Below are positions 1 through 5,959 of a stretch of DNA of 6,034 bases, piece after piece. Below the pieces are notes generated by a model. The model was not told the DNA's origin, ran no database searches, and saw nothing but the letters and a program-made list of their open reading frames with translations. This DNA comes from Natrialbaceae archaeon B1-Br10_E2g27 (GTDB taxonomy: Archaea > Halobacteriota > Halobacteria > Halobacteriales > Natrialbaceae): positions 1 to 6,034 of the forward strand of contig LKMM01000166.1 in NCBI GenBank assembly GCA_001563885.1. Reading direction: 5' to 3'. A program made the position numbers and the translations under genes. Within the stretch, counting starts at the first letter, position 1, and each line of letters begins with the position of its first letter.

Positions 1-1136
1 AACTCGGCGGCAAAGGCCTCGATCTCGTCGGCTTCGGCCTCGAGGTCGTCGGTGTCGGGGCCCCCCATTCGTGCGAGTTCGCCCCGGTTGGGTGTACAGA
101 CGAGCGTCGCGTCGGTGTCGACCTCCGGGACGACGGCGAGTGCGTCAGCATCGACTACCACCTGACCGGCATAGCTCTCGAGAAACTCACGGGCCGCCTC
201 GAGGGTGTCGTCTTCGGTTCCTAGCCCCGGCCCGAGGACGACGACGTTCTGGTAGGTTTGGGCGGTCTCAATGAGATCTGCCGCGCGGCCGGGTGTGAGG
301 TACTCACCCTCGAACGGTTGGACGATGAGGTCCTCGGCGTAGCCCTGAATTTCGCCGGAAACGACCGATGGTGCGGCGACAAAGGAGAGTTCAGCACCCG
401 CCCGAAGGGCTGCCTGGGCGGCGAGTGCGGGTGCGCCGGTGTAGGGGCCCCCACCGATGACGTACGGCCGCCCCTTCCGACCTGCAGGGCGAGCGAGTTG
501 TAGGTCACCCGGCCCGACGCGTCGTTCGGCGGCCGCCGGAATGCCGATATCGGCGACCGTCACCGTCGCCTCTAGGCCCTCGAGTCCCGGTTTGGTGTCG
601 TGGAAAGTCACCACGTGGTCGGCCTCGACGCCGTTATCGGCATGGTCGCCGTCGTCGGCGTCAAATCCCGAGGGGACGTCGACGGCGACGACCGTCGCAT
701 TCGCGTCGTTGATCGCCGCGGCGGCACTCGCGGCGGGTTCTCTGAGGTCGCCGCTGATTCCCGTTCCACACATCGCGTCGACGATTACGTCTGCCTCGGG
801 GAGTTCGAACACACTCGAGTCTCTAATTTCGCGTGTCTCGTAGCCGGCGTGCTGTAAGGCACTCCAGTTCTCGTGGGCGATGTCGGTACCGATGCGGTCG
901 GGGTGGCCGAGCAACAGAGTGGTAACGTCGTACTCGTCTAAGAAACGTGTGGCGACGAACGCGTCTCCACCGTTGTTGCCGCGGCCGGCAACGATGGCGA
1001 CGCTCGAACCCGACGCTGCAACGTCCCGGACCGTGCGGGCAACGGCGTTTCCACTCGATTCCATCAACTGCTTTCGCGAAACCCCAAGCGCTGTGGCGTT
1101 CGCGTCGACGGCAGCCATTCGTTCGCCTGTGATCAT
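1..1136 (-). CDS. nnr: Bifunctional NAD(P)H-hydrate epimerase / ADP-dependent NAD(P)H-hydrate dehydratase, 3' end missing
   Basis: Repairs hydrated NAD(P)H: the N-terminal YjeF_N domain interconverts R- and S-NAD(P)HX, and the C-terminal ribokinase-like domain dehydrates S-NADPHX using ADP. The visible 378 residues begin MITGERMAAVDANA. Epimerase motifs seen are GRGNNGGDA (51-59), IVDAMCGTGISGDLREP (118-134), DVPSGFDADDG (153-163) and TFHDTKPGL (177-185). The dehydratase domain begins near residue 220 with VIGGGPYTGAPALAAQAALRAGAE, then VLGPGLG (300-306), VVDADALAVV (327-336) and TPNRGELARM (348-357). The frame is open to the left edge. The family is usually about 470-500 aa, so the last part, including the expected GSGD nucleotide-binding motif, lies outside. 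ATG at 1136-1134 is chosen because the conserved N-terminus starts there; no Shine-Dalgarno is seen. The gene lies 112 nt downstream of the zinc-finger gene on the same strand, so co-transcription is possible. Identification is firm; cytosolic location is inferred from the absence of a signal or membrane segment. Confidence 0.95.
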   Translation of the reverse strand, partial: MITGERMAAVDANATALGVSRKQLMESSGNAVARTVRDVAASGSSVAIVAGRGNNGGDAFVATRFLDEYDVTTLLLGHPDRIGTDIAHENWSALQHAGYETREIRDSSVFELPEADVIVDAMCGTGISGDLREPAASAAAAINDANATVVAVDVPSGFDADDGDHADNGVEADHVVTFHDTKPGLEGLEATVTVADIGIPAAAERRVGPGDLQLARPAGRKGRPYVIGGGPYTGAPALAAQAALRAGAELSFVAAPSVVSGEIQGYAEDLIVQPFEGEYLTPGRAADLIETAQTYQNVVVLGPGLGTEDDTLEAAREFLESYAGQVVVDADALAVVPEVDTDATLVCTPNRGELARMGGPDTDDLEAEADEIEAFAAE

Positions 1137-1160
1137 ACTCGAGCGTTCGACGCCCCGGGC

Positions 1161-1172
1161 GTTAGTGTTATG
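1161..1172 (-). promoter_or_regulatory. Weak TATA-like element upstream of nnr
   Basis: Read on the minus strand the segment is CATAACACTAAC, centred about 30-32 nt before the nnr ATG. It is AT-rich against a GC-rich background and roughly at the right distance for an archaeal TATA box, but it is a poor match. The rest of the 112-nt gap (1137-1248) has no clear terminator or T-run on the minus strand. nnr could therefore be read through from the upstream gene, use this weak promoter, or both. Confidence 0.2.
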
Positions 1173-1248
1173 CCGGACAAAACGGTCGATCTGGTGGTGT
1201 AGGGTCCCAATAGAGTGGTCGATCCGGCAGTGTGGAGGTGATACGCGG

Positions 1249-2085
1249 CTACTGGATGGGGCGTTCACCGAGATAGCCCCGTCGGCAGTTGGGGCAGATG
1301 TCGCCTGCACGGAGCGAGCCACGGCTGTCCGATTCGACGAACTCACACCGGGGGCAGTAGAACTCGGTCGGAACGTCGTCGTCGCGTCGCCGGCCGGTTT
1401 CGCCCGGCGTTGGCACGGGTTCTGCGCGTTCGATTCCCGATCCCGAGTCGGGTGCTGGCTCCGAACTGGTGGGGCCACCGTCGACGATTTCGGAATCGGT
1501 AGCGACGGCTTCGTGACCGCTCGAGGCCGTCGGGTCGGTGTGTTCGAGAACGACTGCATCGTCTTCGGGTTCGGTGTCGGGCCAGGCGGTTGGGTCGTCG
1601 TCGGTGACCGGCGGCCCGGTGTCGTCGGATGCTGGCCACTCACCGTGCTCGCGGTCGGCGGGTGGTTCGTCGTCTAAGATTTCGCCGTCGTCGGTAACCG
1701 GTTCGCCGTCGTCGTCGGTCGGATACTCCGGATCGACCTCGGAGTCCGATTCGGTCGAGGCCTCGGTTTCGGCGTCCTGAATCCTCACCGCGTCGGTATC
1801 GATGATTTCGCCGTCGGTGCCAGCAGCCGTTGCTGTCTCGGCGGGTGCGGTCGGTTGCTCGGGAGTCGGTTCGGGGTCGGTATCTGGGGGTGTGGGTGAG
1901 TCGGCGTTCGTCTCGGGGAGACTCGTCACTTCGGTGTTCTCGCTGATGATGTGTCGGTTGCCACATCGTGAACACTCTTCGTACTCCTGGACGGTAACGA
2001 CGACTTCGCTGCCCCGTTCTTCGCGCTCGCGTTCGACTTCGGGGTCACCGTAGTCGTGTCCGAGCAGCGAACATCGCAGGACCAT
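1249..2085 (-). CDS. Uncharacterised haloarchaeal protein with N- and C-terminal zinc fingers and an acidic linker (DUF7093-like)
   Basis: 278 aa, function unknown. The N-terminus MVLRCSLLGHDYGDPEVERE carries C5 and H10, followed by C38-S-R-C41, giving a possible first zinc site (residues 1-50). Residues 55-240 are a low-complexity linker rich in Asp, Glu, Pro, Thr and Ser, typical of disordered haloarchaeal segments. Within it a short motif recurs: DGEIID (91-96), DGEILD (133-138) and DSEIVD (197-202). The C-terminus is a classic zinc ribbon, C244-P-R-C247 and C264-P-N-C267, ending YLGERPIQ. An upstream in-frame start at 2166 would add 27 residues, but that stretch is the promoter: a T-rich TATA box sits 28 nt before the ATG at 2085, and the conserved-looking sequence begins there. 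From memory this resembles the family labelled DUF7093 in haloarchaeal annotation; the name is unchecked. The two zinc sites suggest nucleic-acid or protein binding, which is inference only. It is divergent from the winged-helix gene at 2194 and upstream of nnr. Confidence 0.85.
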   Translation of the reverse strand: MVLRCSLLGHDYGDPEVEREREERGSEVVVTVQEYEECSRCGNRHIISENTEVTSLPETNADSPTPPDTDPEPTPEQPTAPAETATAAGTDGEIIDTDAVRIQDAETEASTESDSEVDPEYPTDDDGEPVTDDGEILDDEPPADREHGEWPASDDTGPPVTDDDPTAWPDTEPEDDAVVLEHTDPTASSGHEAVATDSEIVDGGPTSSEPAPDSGSGIERAEPVPTPGETGRRRDDDVPTEFYCPRCEFVESDSRGSLRAGDICPNCRRGYLGERPIQ

Positions 2086-2108
2086 TGTCCCATCGTACCG
2101 ATTCAGGC

Positions 2109-2117
2109 TATAAAAAA
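2109..2117 (-). promoter_or_regulatory. TATA box of the zinc-finger gene
   Basis: Minus-strand TTTTTTATA lies at -32 to -24 from the A of the ATG at 2085, the spacing expected if transcription starts at or next to the start codon. There is no Shine-Dalgarno between box and ATG, so a leaderless transcript is likely. This is the strongest promoter candidate in the window, and it decides the start of the downstream gene. Confidence 0.65.
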
Positions 2118-2159
2118 CGTGCCGCTGGCGTCGCTTTTGAGACGGTGGCAAAACGACAA

Positions 2160-2168
2160 CTATCAAAT
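2160..2168 (+). promoter_or_regulatory. Candidate TATA box of the winged-helix gene
   Basis: CTATCAAAT, preceded by the A-rich stretch AAAACGACAA, is centred about 30 nt before the ATG at 2194. It fits a leaderless or near-leaderless start. It faces the minus-strand TATA box about 50 nt away, so the 2086-2193 gap is a compact bidirectional promoter region. Confidence 0.45.
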
Positions 2169-2193
2169 CCCGCCTCGTCGAAGAGACTGACGG

Positions 2194-2493
2194 ATGAAAG
2201 CAAAGCCGGAGTATCGAAATCGGGGGCAGACCGAGGTTGCGGTGCTCGACGCCCTCGTCGACCGTGCCGAAGACGGGATGACGGTTTTCGAGCTTCGGGC
2301 AGCCGTCGAGGTCGATATCGACGACCTCGAGTCGGCGTTGTCGGCGTTGAAAGCTGATGGATTAATCGACGTCGAATCCGATGCCAGCCAGACGGTGATC
2401 AAACCGGACGAACGAGTCGTCCCGGACCAACAGGAGCCCGAAACCGAGGAACCGTCGATCGGTGACTGGCTTCGCGATCGGTTTCCGTTCTAA
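2194..2493 (+). CDS. Small winged helix-turn-helix-like protein (DUF6432-like)
   Basis: 99 aa starting MKAKPEYRNRGQTEVAVLDAL. Residues 12-72 have the pattern of a winged helix: a first helix (TEVAVLDALVDRAEDG), a helix-turn-helix-like stretch (MTVFELRAAVEVDIDDLESALSALKADGLIDV) and a likely beta wing (QTVIKPDERV). An acidic linker (about 77-88) leads to a C-terminus DWLRDRFPF that looks like a conserved motif. From memory this matches a haloarchaeal family labelled DUF6432. The fold suggests DNA binding and perhaps regulation, but no target can be named. It is transcribed away from the zinc-finger gene from a shared 108-nt intergenic region, so autoregulation or control of the neighbour is possible but not shown. 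The ATG has no Shine-Dalgarno. It ends 90 nt before the YgfZ-like gene. Confidence 0.85.
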   Translation: MKAKPEYRNRGQTEVAVLDALVDRAEDGMTVFELRAAVEVDIDDLESALSALKADGLIDVESDASQTVIKPDERVVPDQQEPETEEPSIGDWLRDRFPF

Positions 2494-2583
2494 CGAATCA
2501 GACTCCGACCCGTCGGCACGCACTCGCAAACAGTCGTTCGGAAAACCGTTACAGCAATCAGTCTCACGCCCCAGAGAGTAGCC

Positions 2584-3693
2584 ATGAGCGTTATCGAGTC
2601 GATTCATGCCGATCACGGTGCCACGTTCGACGAACGATGCGGACGACAGGTCGTTTCCCACTATGGACGGCCGGACCGCGCCCACCACGCGGTTCGAAAC
2701 GGTGTCGGATTGCTCGAGGCTGCCGTCGGTGTGGTCGTTGTTTCCGGCGACGACCGACTCGAGTACGTCGATAACGTCATCTCGAATCGGATCCCTGCGG
2801 AGGACGGGCAGGGCTGTTATGCGCTGTTGCTCGACCCGCAGGGACGGGTCGAACTCGAGCTTTATGTCTACAACGCAGGCGAGCGATTACTTTTGTTTAC
2901 GCCGCCAGGTGAGGCCGAGTCGCTCGCGGAGTCGTGGGCCGAGAAGGTGTTTATTCAAGACGTCGAGATTGCGGCTGCAAGCGACGAGTACGCCATCTTC
3001 AGGATCTGTGGTCCGCAGGCGACCGAAAAAATCGCGAGCGTATTAAACGGGGCCGCGTCTCCCGACCAGCAACTATCGTTCGTCCGCGGGCGGATGGCTG
3101 ATGTGGGGGTTACCGTGTTTCGAACGGATGCTCCCGTCGGCGAGGAAAGTTACGAGGTCATTTGTGATGTCGAGGATGCCGAACTGGTCTACGATACGCT
3201 CCTCACACAGGGGATGAACGCCGCGCCCTTTGGCTATCGGACGTGGGATAGTCTCTGTCTCGAGGCGGGCACGCCGCAGTTCGAGACGGAACTGTCTGGC
3301 CAGATACCGAACGTCCTCGGCTTGCGACACGGCGTCGATTTCGAGAAGGGCTGTTTCGTCGGCCAGGAAGTCGTCTCGCGGGTCGAAAACCGGGGCCAGC
3401 CGAGTCGACGCCTGATCGGGTTGACACTCGAGGATACAGACGAAACAGGTGAGTCGGCGCTTCCGACGGCCGGCGCAACGGTGTTCGACGGCGACAAGAC
3501 AGTTGGTGAGGTGACGCGGGCAGGCGAGAGCCCGTTACTCGAACAGACGATTGCGTTTGCGCTCGTCGAGTACGACCTAGACGCCGACACGCTTTCGGTT
3601 CGCGTCGATGGCGAAGAATGTCCGGCGACGCAGGCCTCATTGCCGTTCGTCGAGGGCTCGGAGCGTTCAGCCCGACTGCCCTCGTATACGTAA
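2584..3693 (+). CDS. ygfZ: YgfZ/GcvT-fold folate-binding protein
   Basis: 369 aa, the usual length for the family. The N-terminal part (about 35-150) follows the GcvT folate-binding pattern: RNGVGLLEAAVGVVVVSGDDRLEYVDNVISNRI, then YALLLDPQGRVELELYVY (79-96). The later segment (217-237, GYRTWDSLCLEAGTPQFETEL) and KGCFVGQE (255-262) are the YgfZ signature. A beta-barrel-like C-terminal domain follows, ending FVEGSERSARLPSYT. True glycine-cleavage T-proteins have an Asp-Asp-Leu stretch where this one reads L91-E92-L93, and they lack the KGCFVGQE motif. YgfZ function is therefore more likely than aminomethyltransferase; YgfZ proteins use tetrahydrofolate and support Fe-S enzymes and tRNA modification. 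Automatic annotation may still call it glycine cleavage T protein. The ATG at 2584 begins the conserved region; only a weak AT-rich stretch (2541-2553) lies upstream, and there is no Shine-Dalgarno. Cytosolic. Confidence 0.88.
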   Translation: MSVIESIHADHGATFDERCGRQVVSHYGRPDRAHHAVRNGVGLLEAAVGVVVVSGDDRLEYVDNVISNRIPAEDGQGCYALLLDPQGRVELELYVYNAGERLLLFTPPGEAESLAESWAEKVFIQDVEIAAASDEYAIFRICGPQATEKIASVLNGAASPDQQLSFVRGRMADVGVTVFRTDAPVGEESYEVICDVEDAELVYDTLLTQGMNAAPFGYRTWDSLCLEAGTPQFETELSGQIPNVLGLRHGVDFEKGCFVGQEVVSRVENRGQPSRRLIGLTLEDTDETGESALPTAGATVFDGDKTVGEVTRAGESPLLEQTIAFALVEYDLDADTLSVRVDGEECPATQASLPFVEGSERSARLPSYT

Positions 3694-3733
3694 GGACGGC
3701 CGTCGATACTCCCACTGTCCGGCGTCAAAGGAC

Positions 3734-3744
3734 AATCTAATAGT
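3734..3744 (+). promoter_or_regulatory. TATA box of the aspartoacylase-family gene
   Basis: AATCTAATAGT is centred about 28 nt before the ATG at 3767 inside the 73-nt gap after the ygfZ stop. The spacing fits a leaderless transcript and supports the 3767 start over the in-frame ATG at 3608, which lies inside ygfZ. It would drive the hydrolase and the following PLP enzyme together. Confidence 0.5.
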
Positions 3745-3766
3745 GGGTCGGTCCGTCGTGACGGAC

Positions 3767-4726
3767 ATGACGACGACGCTCGGAACGGCGAGCGCAGGGC
3801 CCGGCGAGATGGATACGGGCCGTCTCGAGGTCGGTGAAACCCGCGACGGCAGCCCCGTTGGGCTGCCAGTAGCCGTTATCAACGGGACACGTTCAGGAAA
3901 GACACTGTACATGCAGGCAGCAAGCGACGGTGACGAACTCAACGGCGTCGGCGTGATCCAGCGCGTTGTGCCACAGCTCGATCCAGCCGAGCTTTCCGGG
4001 ACGATTCTGATCGTGGGCATCGTAAACTACCACGCGTTTCAGATCGCCGAACACCGCAATCCGATCGACGATACGAAGATGAACCGGGCCTATCCCGGAA
4101 ACGAAAACGGCACCTCGAGCGAGCGAATCGCCGCCGCGACGTTCGAGGCTGCAACCCGTGCAGACATCATCCTCGATTTGCATCAGGGTTCGACCAGCCG
4201 GATGATCGACGAGGTTCGTGTCCGCTGTGGTCGTCGCCACCGTCTTTACGATGAGTGTCTCGAACTCGCGAAGGCCTTTGGCTGTGGCTACGTTCTCGAT
4301 CAGAAAGGCCCCGACGGGCAACTCGCTCGTGCTGCACCCGACGATGGTGTTCCCACCGTCGACCCCGAGCTTGGCGGCTGTGTCGGCTGGGACGAAACCA
4401 GCATCAGAAAGGGTGTCGAGGGCGTATTCAACGTGCTTCGGTACTATGACTTCCTCGAGAGTGATCCAACCATCGAACGCCAGACCCGGGCGAGTGGTTT
4501 CGAACAGTACGGCTCGCCGGCTGGTGGCCTTGTCAAGTTCCAGACGGCCCTCGGCGAGCGCGTGAGCCGGGGGGATGTGCTTTTCGAGATCACGACACCG
4601 TTCGGTGAGACGAAAGCAACAGCCACTGCTGACAGTAGCGGGATCTTCTGGCGGACGCGACGATTGCCACAGGTCGCAACCGGTGAGTACATCTGTTCTG
4701 TCGGCACCGACGTCGATTCCTACTGA
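3767..4726 (+). CDS. Succinylglutamate desuccinylase/aspartoacylase-family hydrolase
   Basis: 319 aa starting MTTTLGTASAGPGEMDTG. It resembles the M14-like AstE/AspA family, zinc hydrolases that cleave N-acyl or related amide bonds of amino acids. Visible landmarks are ASDGDELNG (52-60) in the place of the usual HGxExNG zinc motif, NPIDDTKMNRAYPG (98-111) matching the family N-R-x-x-P-G substrate segment, LDLHQGS (136-142) with the expected zinc ligand H139, and DPELGG (199-204) with a likely catalytic Glu E201. Residues 245-319 form the family's small C-terminal beta domain (GSPAGGLVKF, VSRGDVLFEITTPFGE). The first zinc-binding His is replaced by Asp (D54, with E57 kept), so metal binding may differ. 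The start at 3767 is chosen over 3608 because of the TATA box and because residues before it are Arg-rich non-conserved sequence overlapping ygfZ. Stop and next ATG are one nucleotide apart, so it almost surely shares a transcript with the PLP enzyme. The substrate cannot be named from sequence. Confidence 0.88.
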   Translation: MTTTLGTASAGPGEMDTGRLEVGETRDGSPVGLPVAVINGTRSGKTLYMQAASDGDELNGVGVIQRVVPQLDPAELSGTILIVGIVNYHAFQIAEHRNPIDDTKMNRAYPGNENGTSSERIAAATFEAATRADIILDLHQGSTSRMIDEVRVRCGRRHRLYDECLELAKAFGCGYVLDQKGPDGQLARAAPDDGVPTVDPELGGCVGWDETSIRKGVEGVFNVLRYYDFLESDPTIERQTRASGFEQYGSPAGGLVKFQTALGERVSRGDVLFEITTPFGETKATATADSSGIFWRTRRLPQVATGEYICSVGTDVDSY

Positions 4727-4727
4727 T

Positions 4728-5858
4728 ATGGCATCGGATCTCTCCTGTCCGGACTGTGGGCGGACCTACGAAGCAGGGCCAACCGAACCGTGGCGATGTG
4801 CGTGCGGAACCGCCTTAGAGTTGGCCGAGCAACCGTATCCCGAAGGAACGCCGCGGTCGCTCTCACAACTCGATACGAGCCGCGGACTCTGGACGTTCTT
4901 CGAGTTTCTGCCGATCGAACCACACGTAACGTTCAACGAGGGGTTTACGCCGATCGTCGACGCTCCCGAGTGGGGGGCCTCGTTCAAACTCGAGTACGTC
5001 TTTCCGACGGGGTCGTTCAAAGATCGTGGCGCGACGACGACCCTCTCGCGGGCAGTCGAACTGGGTGTTGACCGTGTCGTCGAGGATTCCTCGGGCAACG
5101 CCGGTGCGTCGATCGCGACCTATGCCGCCCGTGCTGGCCTCGAGGCCGATATTTACGTTCCCGCAGACGTCAAGCAGTCAAAGCTGATGGCGATTCAGCG
5201 TGCTGGTGCCAGACCCGTCCGGATCGAGGGCGGTCGAACGGCCGTGACCAACGCCTGCATCGAAGCCATCGAAAGCGATAGCGGAGACGGGCCACGTCAG
5301 TCAGGCGATGGCTGGTATGCAAGTCACGCCTGGAATCCGGCATTTTACGTCGGAACGATGACGTTCGCGTTCGAGATTGCGGCCCAACGCGACTGGACTG
5401 TCCCCGACGCCGTCGTCATTCCGATCGGACACGGCACGCTCTTTCTCGGTGCCTACCGTGGCTTCTCACTGCTCAAAAGGGCCGGCTTCATCGACGAACT
5501 CCCTCGGCTGCTCGGCGCACAGGCGGCCGGTCACGCACCGATCGCCGAGGTCGTCGGCAACGACCCACTCGGTGAAGCCGAGGAGCCAACTGACCTCGCC
5601 GACGGCATCAAAATCGCCCAGCCAGCCCGCTGGAACGAGATTCTCGAGGGGATCGACCAAACTGACGGTGATTGCATCGCCATCGGCGGCGACCCGATCG
5701 AAGACGCCACCGACCGCCTCCATCGCAGCGGCTTCTACGTTGAGCCGACCTGTGCAGTCGCCCCGGCCGCCCTCGAGCGCTATCGCGAACGTGGCCAACT
5801 CGCACGCGACGCCGATGTCGTCGTCCCGCTTACCGGAAGCGGGCTCAAGACGCTCTGA
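4728..5858 (+). CDS. thrC: PLP-dependent threonine synthase-like enzyme with N-terminal zinc ribbon
   Basis: 376 aa. Residues 1-30 form a zinc ribbon, C7-P-D-C10 and C24-A-C26, as in many archaeal threonine synthases. The fold type II PLP domain follows: FPTGSFKDRGA (92-102) with K98 as the predicted Schiff-base lysine, SSGNAGAS (121-128) as the cofactor-contacting loop, IPIGHGTLFLG (231-241) in the phosphate-binding glycine loop, GFYVEPTCAVA (335-345) and a C-terminal PLTGSGLKTL (367-376) typical of threonine synthase. The known reaction is O-phosphohomoserine to threonine plus phosphate. Haloarchaea often carry several thrC-like paralogues, so a different beta-replacement or elimination substrate is possible. 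ATG at 4728 follows the upstream TGA by one nucleotide, without a Shine-Dalgarno, which points to translation coupled to the hydrolase gene; the in-frame ATG at 4575 would lie deep inside that gene. Two stop codons in tandem (TGA TAG) end the gene. The assignment to the PLP family is firm, the exact substrate is not. Confidence 0.88.
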   Translation: MASDLSCPDCGRTYEAGPTEPWRCACGTALELAEQPYPEGTPRSLSQLDTSRGLWTFFEFLPIEPHVTFNEGFTPIVDAPEWGASFKLEYVFPTGSFKDRGATTTLSRAVELGVDRVVEDSSGNAGASIATYAARAGLEADIYVPADVKQSKLMAIQRAGARPVRIEGGRTAVTNACIEAIESDSGDGPRQSGDGWYASHAWNPAFYVGTMTFAFEIAAQRDWTVPDAVVIPIGHGTLFLGAYRGFSLLKRAGFIDELPRLLGAQAAGHAPIAEVVGNDPLGEAEEPTDLADGIKIAQPARWNEILEGIDQTDGDCIAIGGDPIEDATDRLHRSGFYVEPTCAVAPAALERYRERGQLARDADVVVPLTGSGLKTL

Positions 5859-5918
5859 TAGTCGCTTGCAGAACATCCCAGCTTCTCGAGTGTAACGGGC
5901 AACGGTTGTTTGACCTCC

Positions 5919-5940
5919 TCCACGCCCTGAAGGACGTGGA
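5919..5940. repeat. Inverted repeat (hairpin) with TGAA loop
   Basis: Arms TCCACG and CGTGGA pair over 6 bp, then a C/A mismatch, then two more G-C pairs closing a TGAA loop. It sits 60 nt after the stop of the PLP gene. No T-run follows on the plus strand, so it is a poor candidate for a haloarchaeal terminator of that gene. Confidence 0.6.
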
Positions 5941-5959
5941 ATCCGACCATCGGATTTCC
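5938..5959. repeat. Second inverted repeat overlapping the first
   Basis: GGAATCCGA and TCGGATTTCC pair around a three-base loop (CCA), with one unpaired T in the right arm. It shares bases 5938-5940 with the preceding hairpin, so the two structures compete in a transcript from either strand. Together they make 5919-5959 the most structured non-coding stretch in the window. Confidence 0.5.

Noticed and set aside
1234..1258. Perfect Shine-Dalgarno-like GGAGGTGAT on the plus strand followed by an ATG at 1256
   Set aside because: The frame stops after six codons and lies opposite the end of the zinc-finger gene; read on the minus strand it is only a chance match to the 16S rRNA tail.
880..1677. 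Plus-strand open frame of 265 codons antisense to nnr and the zinc-finger gene
   Set aside because: It covers two well-supported minus-strand genes and the gap between them, and its translation (runs of Gly, Val, Arg and Trp) lacks haloarchaeal acidity or any family motif. Long antisense frames are common in GC-rich coding DNA.
2086..2166. 27-residue N-terminal extension of the zinc-finger protein from 2166
   Set aside because: It would translate the TATA box and promoter region; the start at 2085 sits at the correct distance from that box.
3203..3728. Minus-strand open frames of 164 and 170 codons opposite ygfZ
   Set aside because: Arg/Ser/Pro-rich translations without motifs, lying opposite a gene with clear conserved signatures.
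3608..3766. N-terminal extension of the hydrolase from the upstream ATG at 3608
   Set aside because: The 53 added residues are Arg-rich, overlap the ygfZ coding sequence in another frame and would span the candidate TATA box; the conserved protein begins at 3767.
5377..5895. Plus-strand 172-codon frame overlapping the PLP enzyme
   Set aside because: It is a Ser/Arg/Pro-rich shifted reading of the PLP gene, whose own frame carries the family motifs through to its C-terminus.
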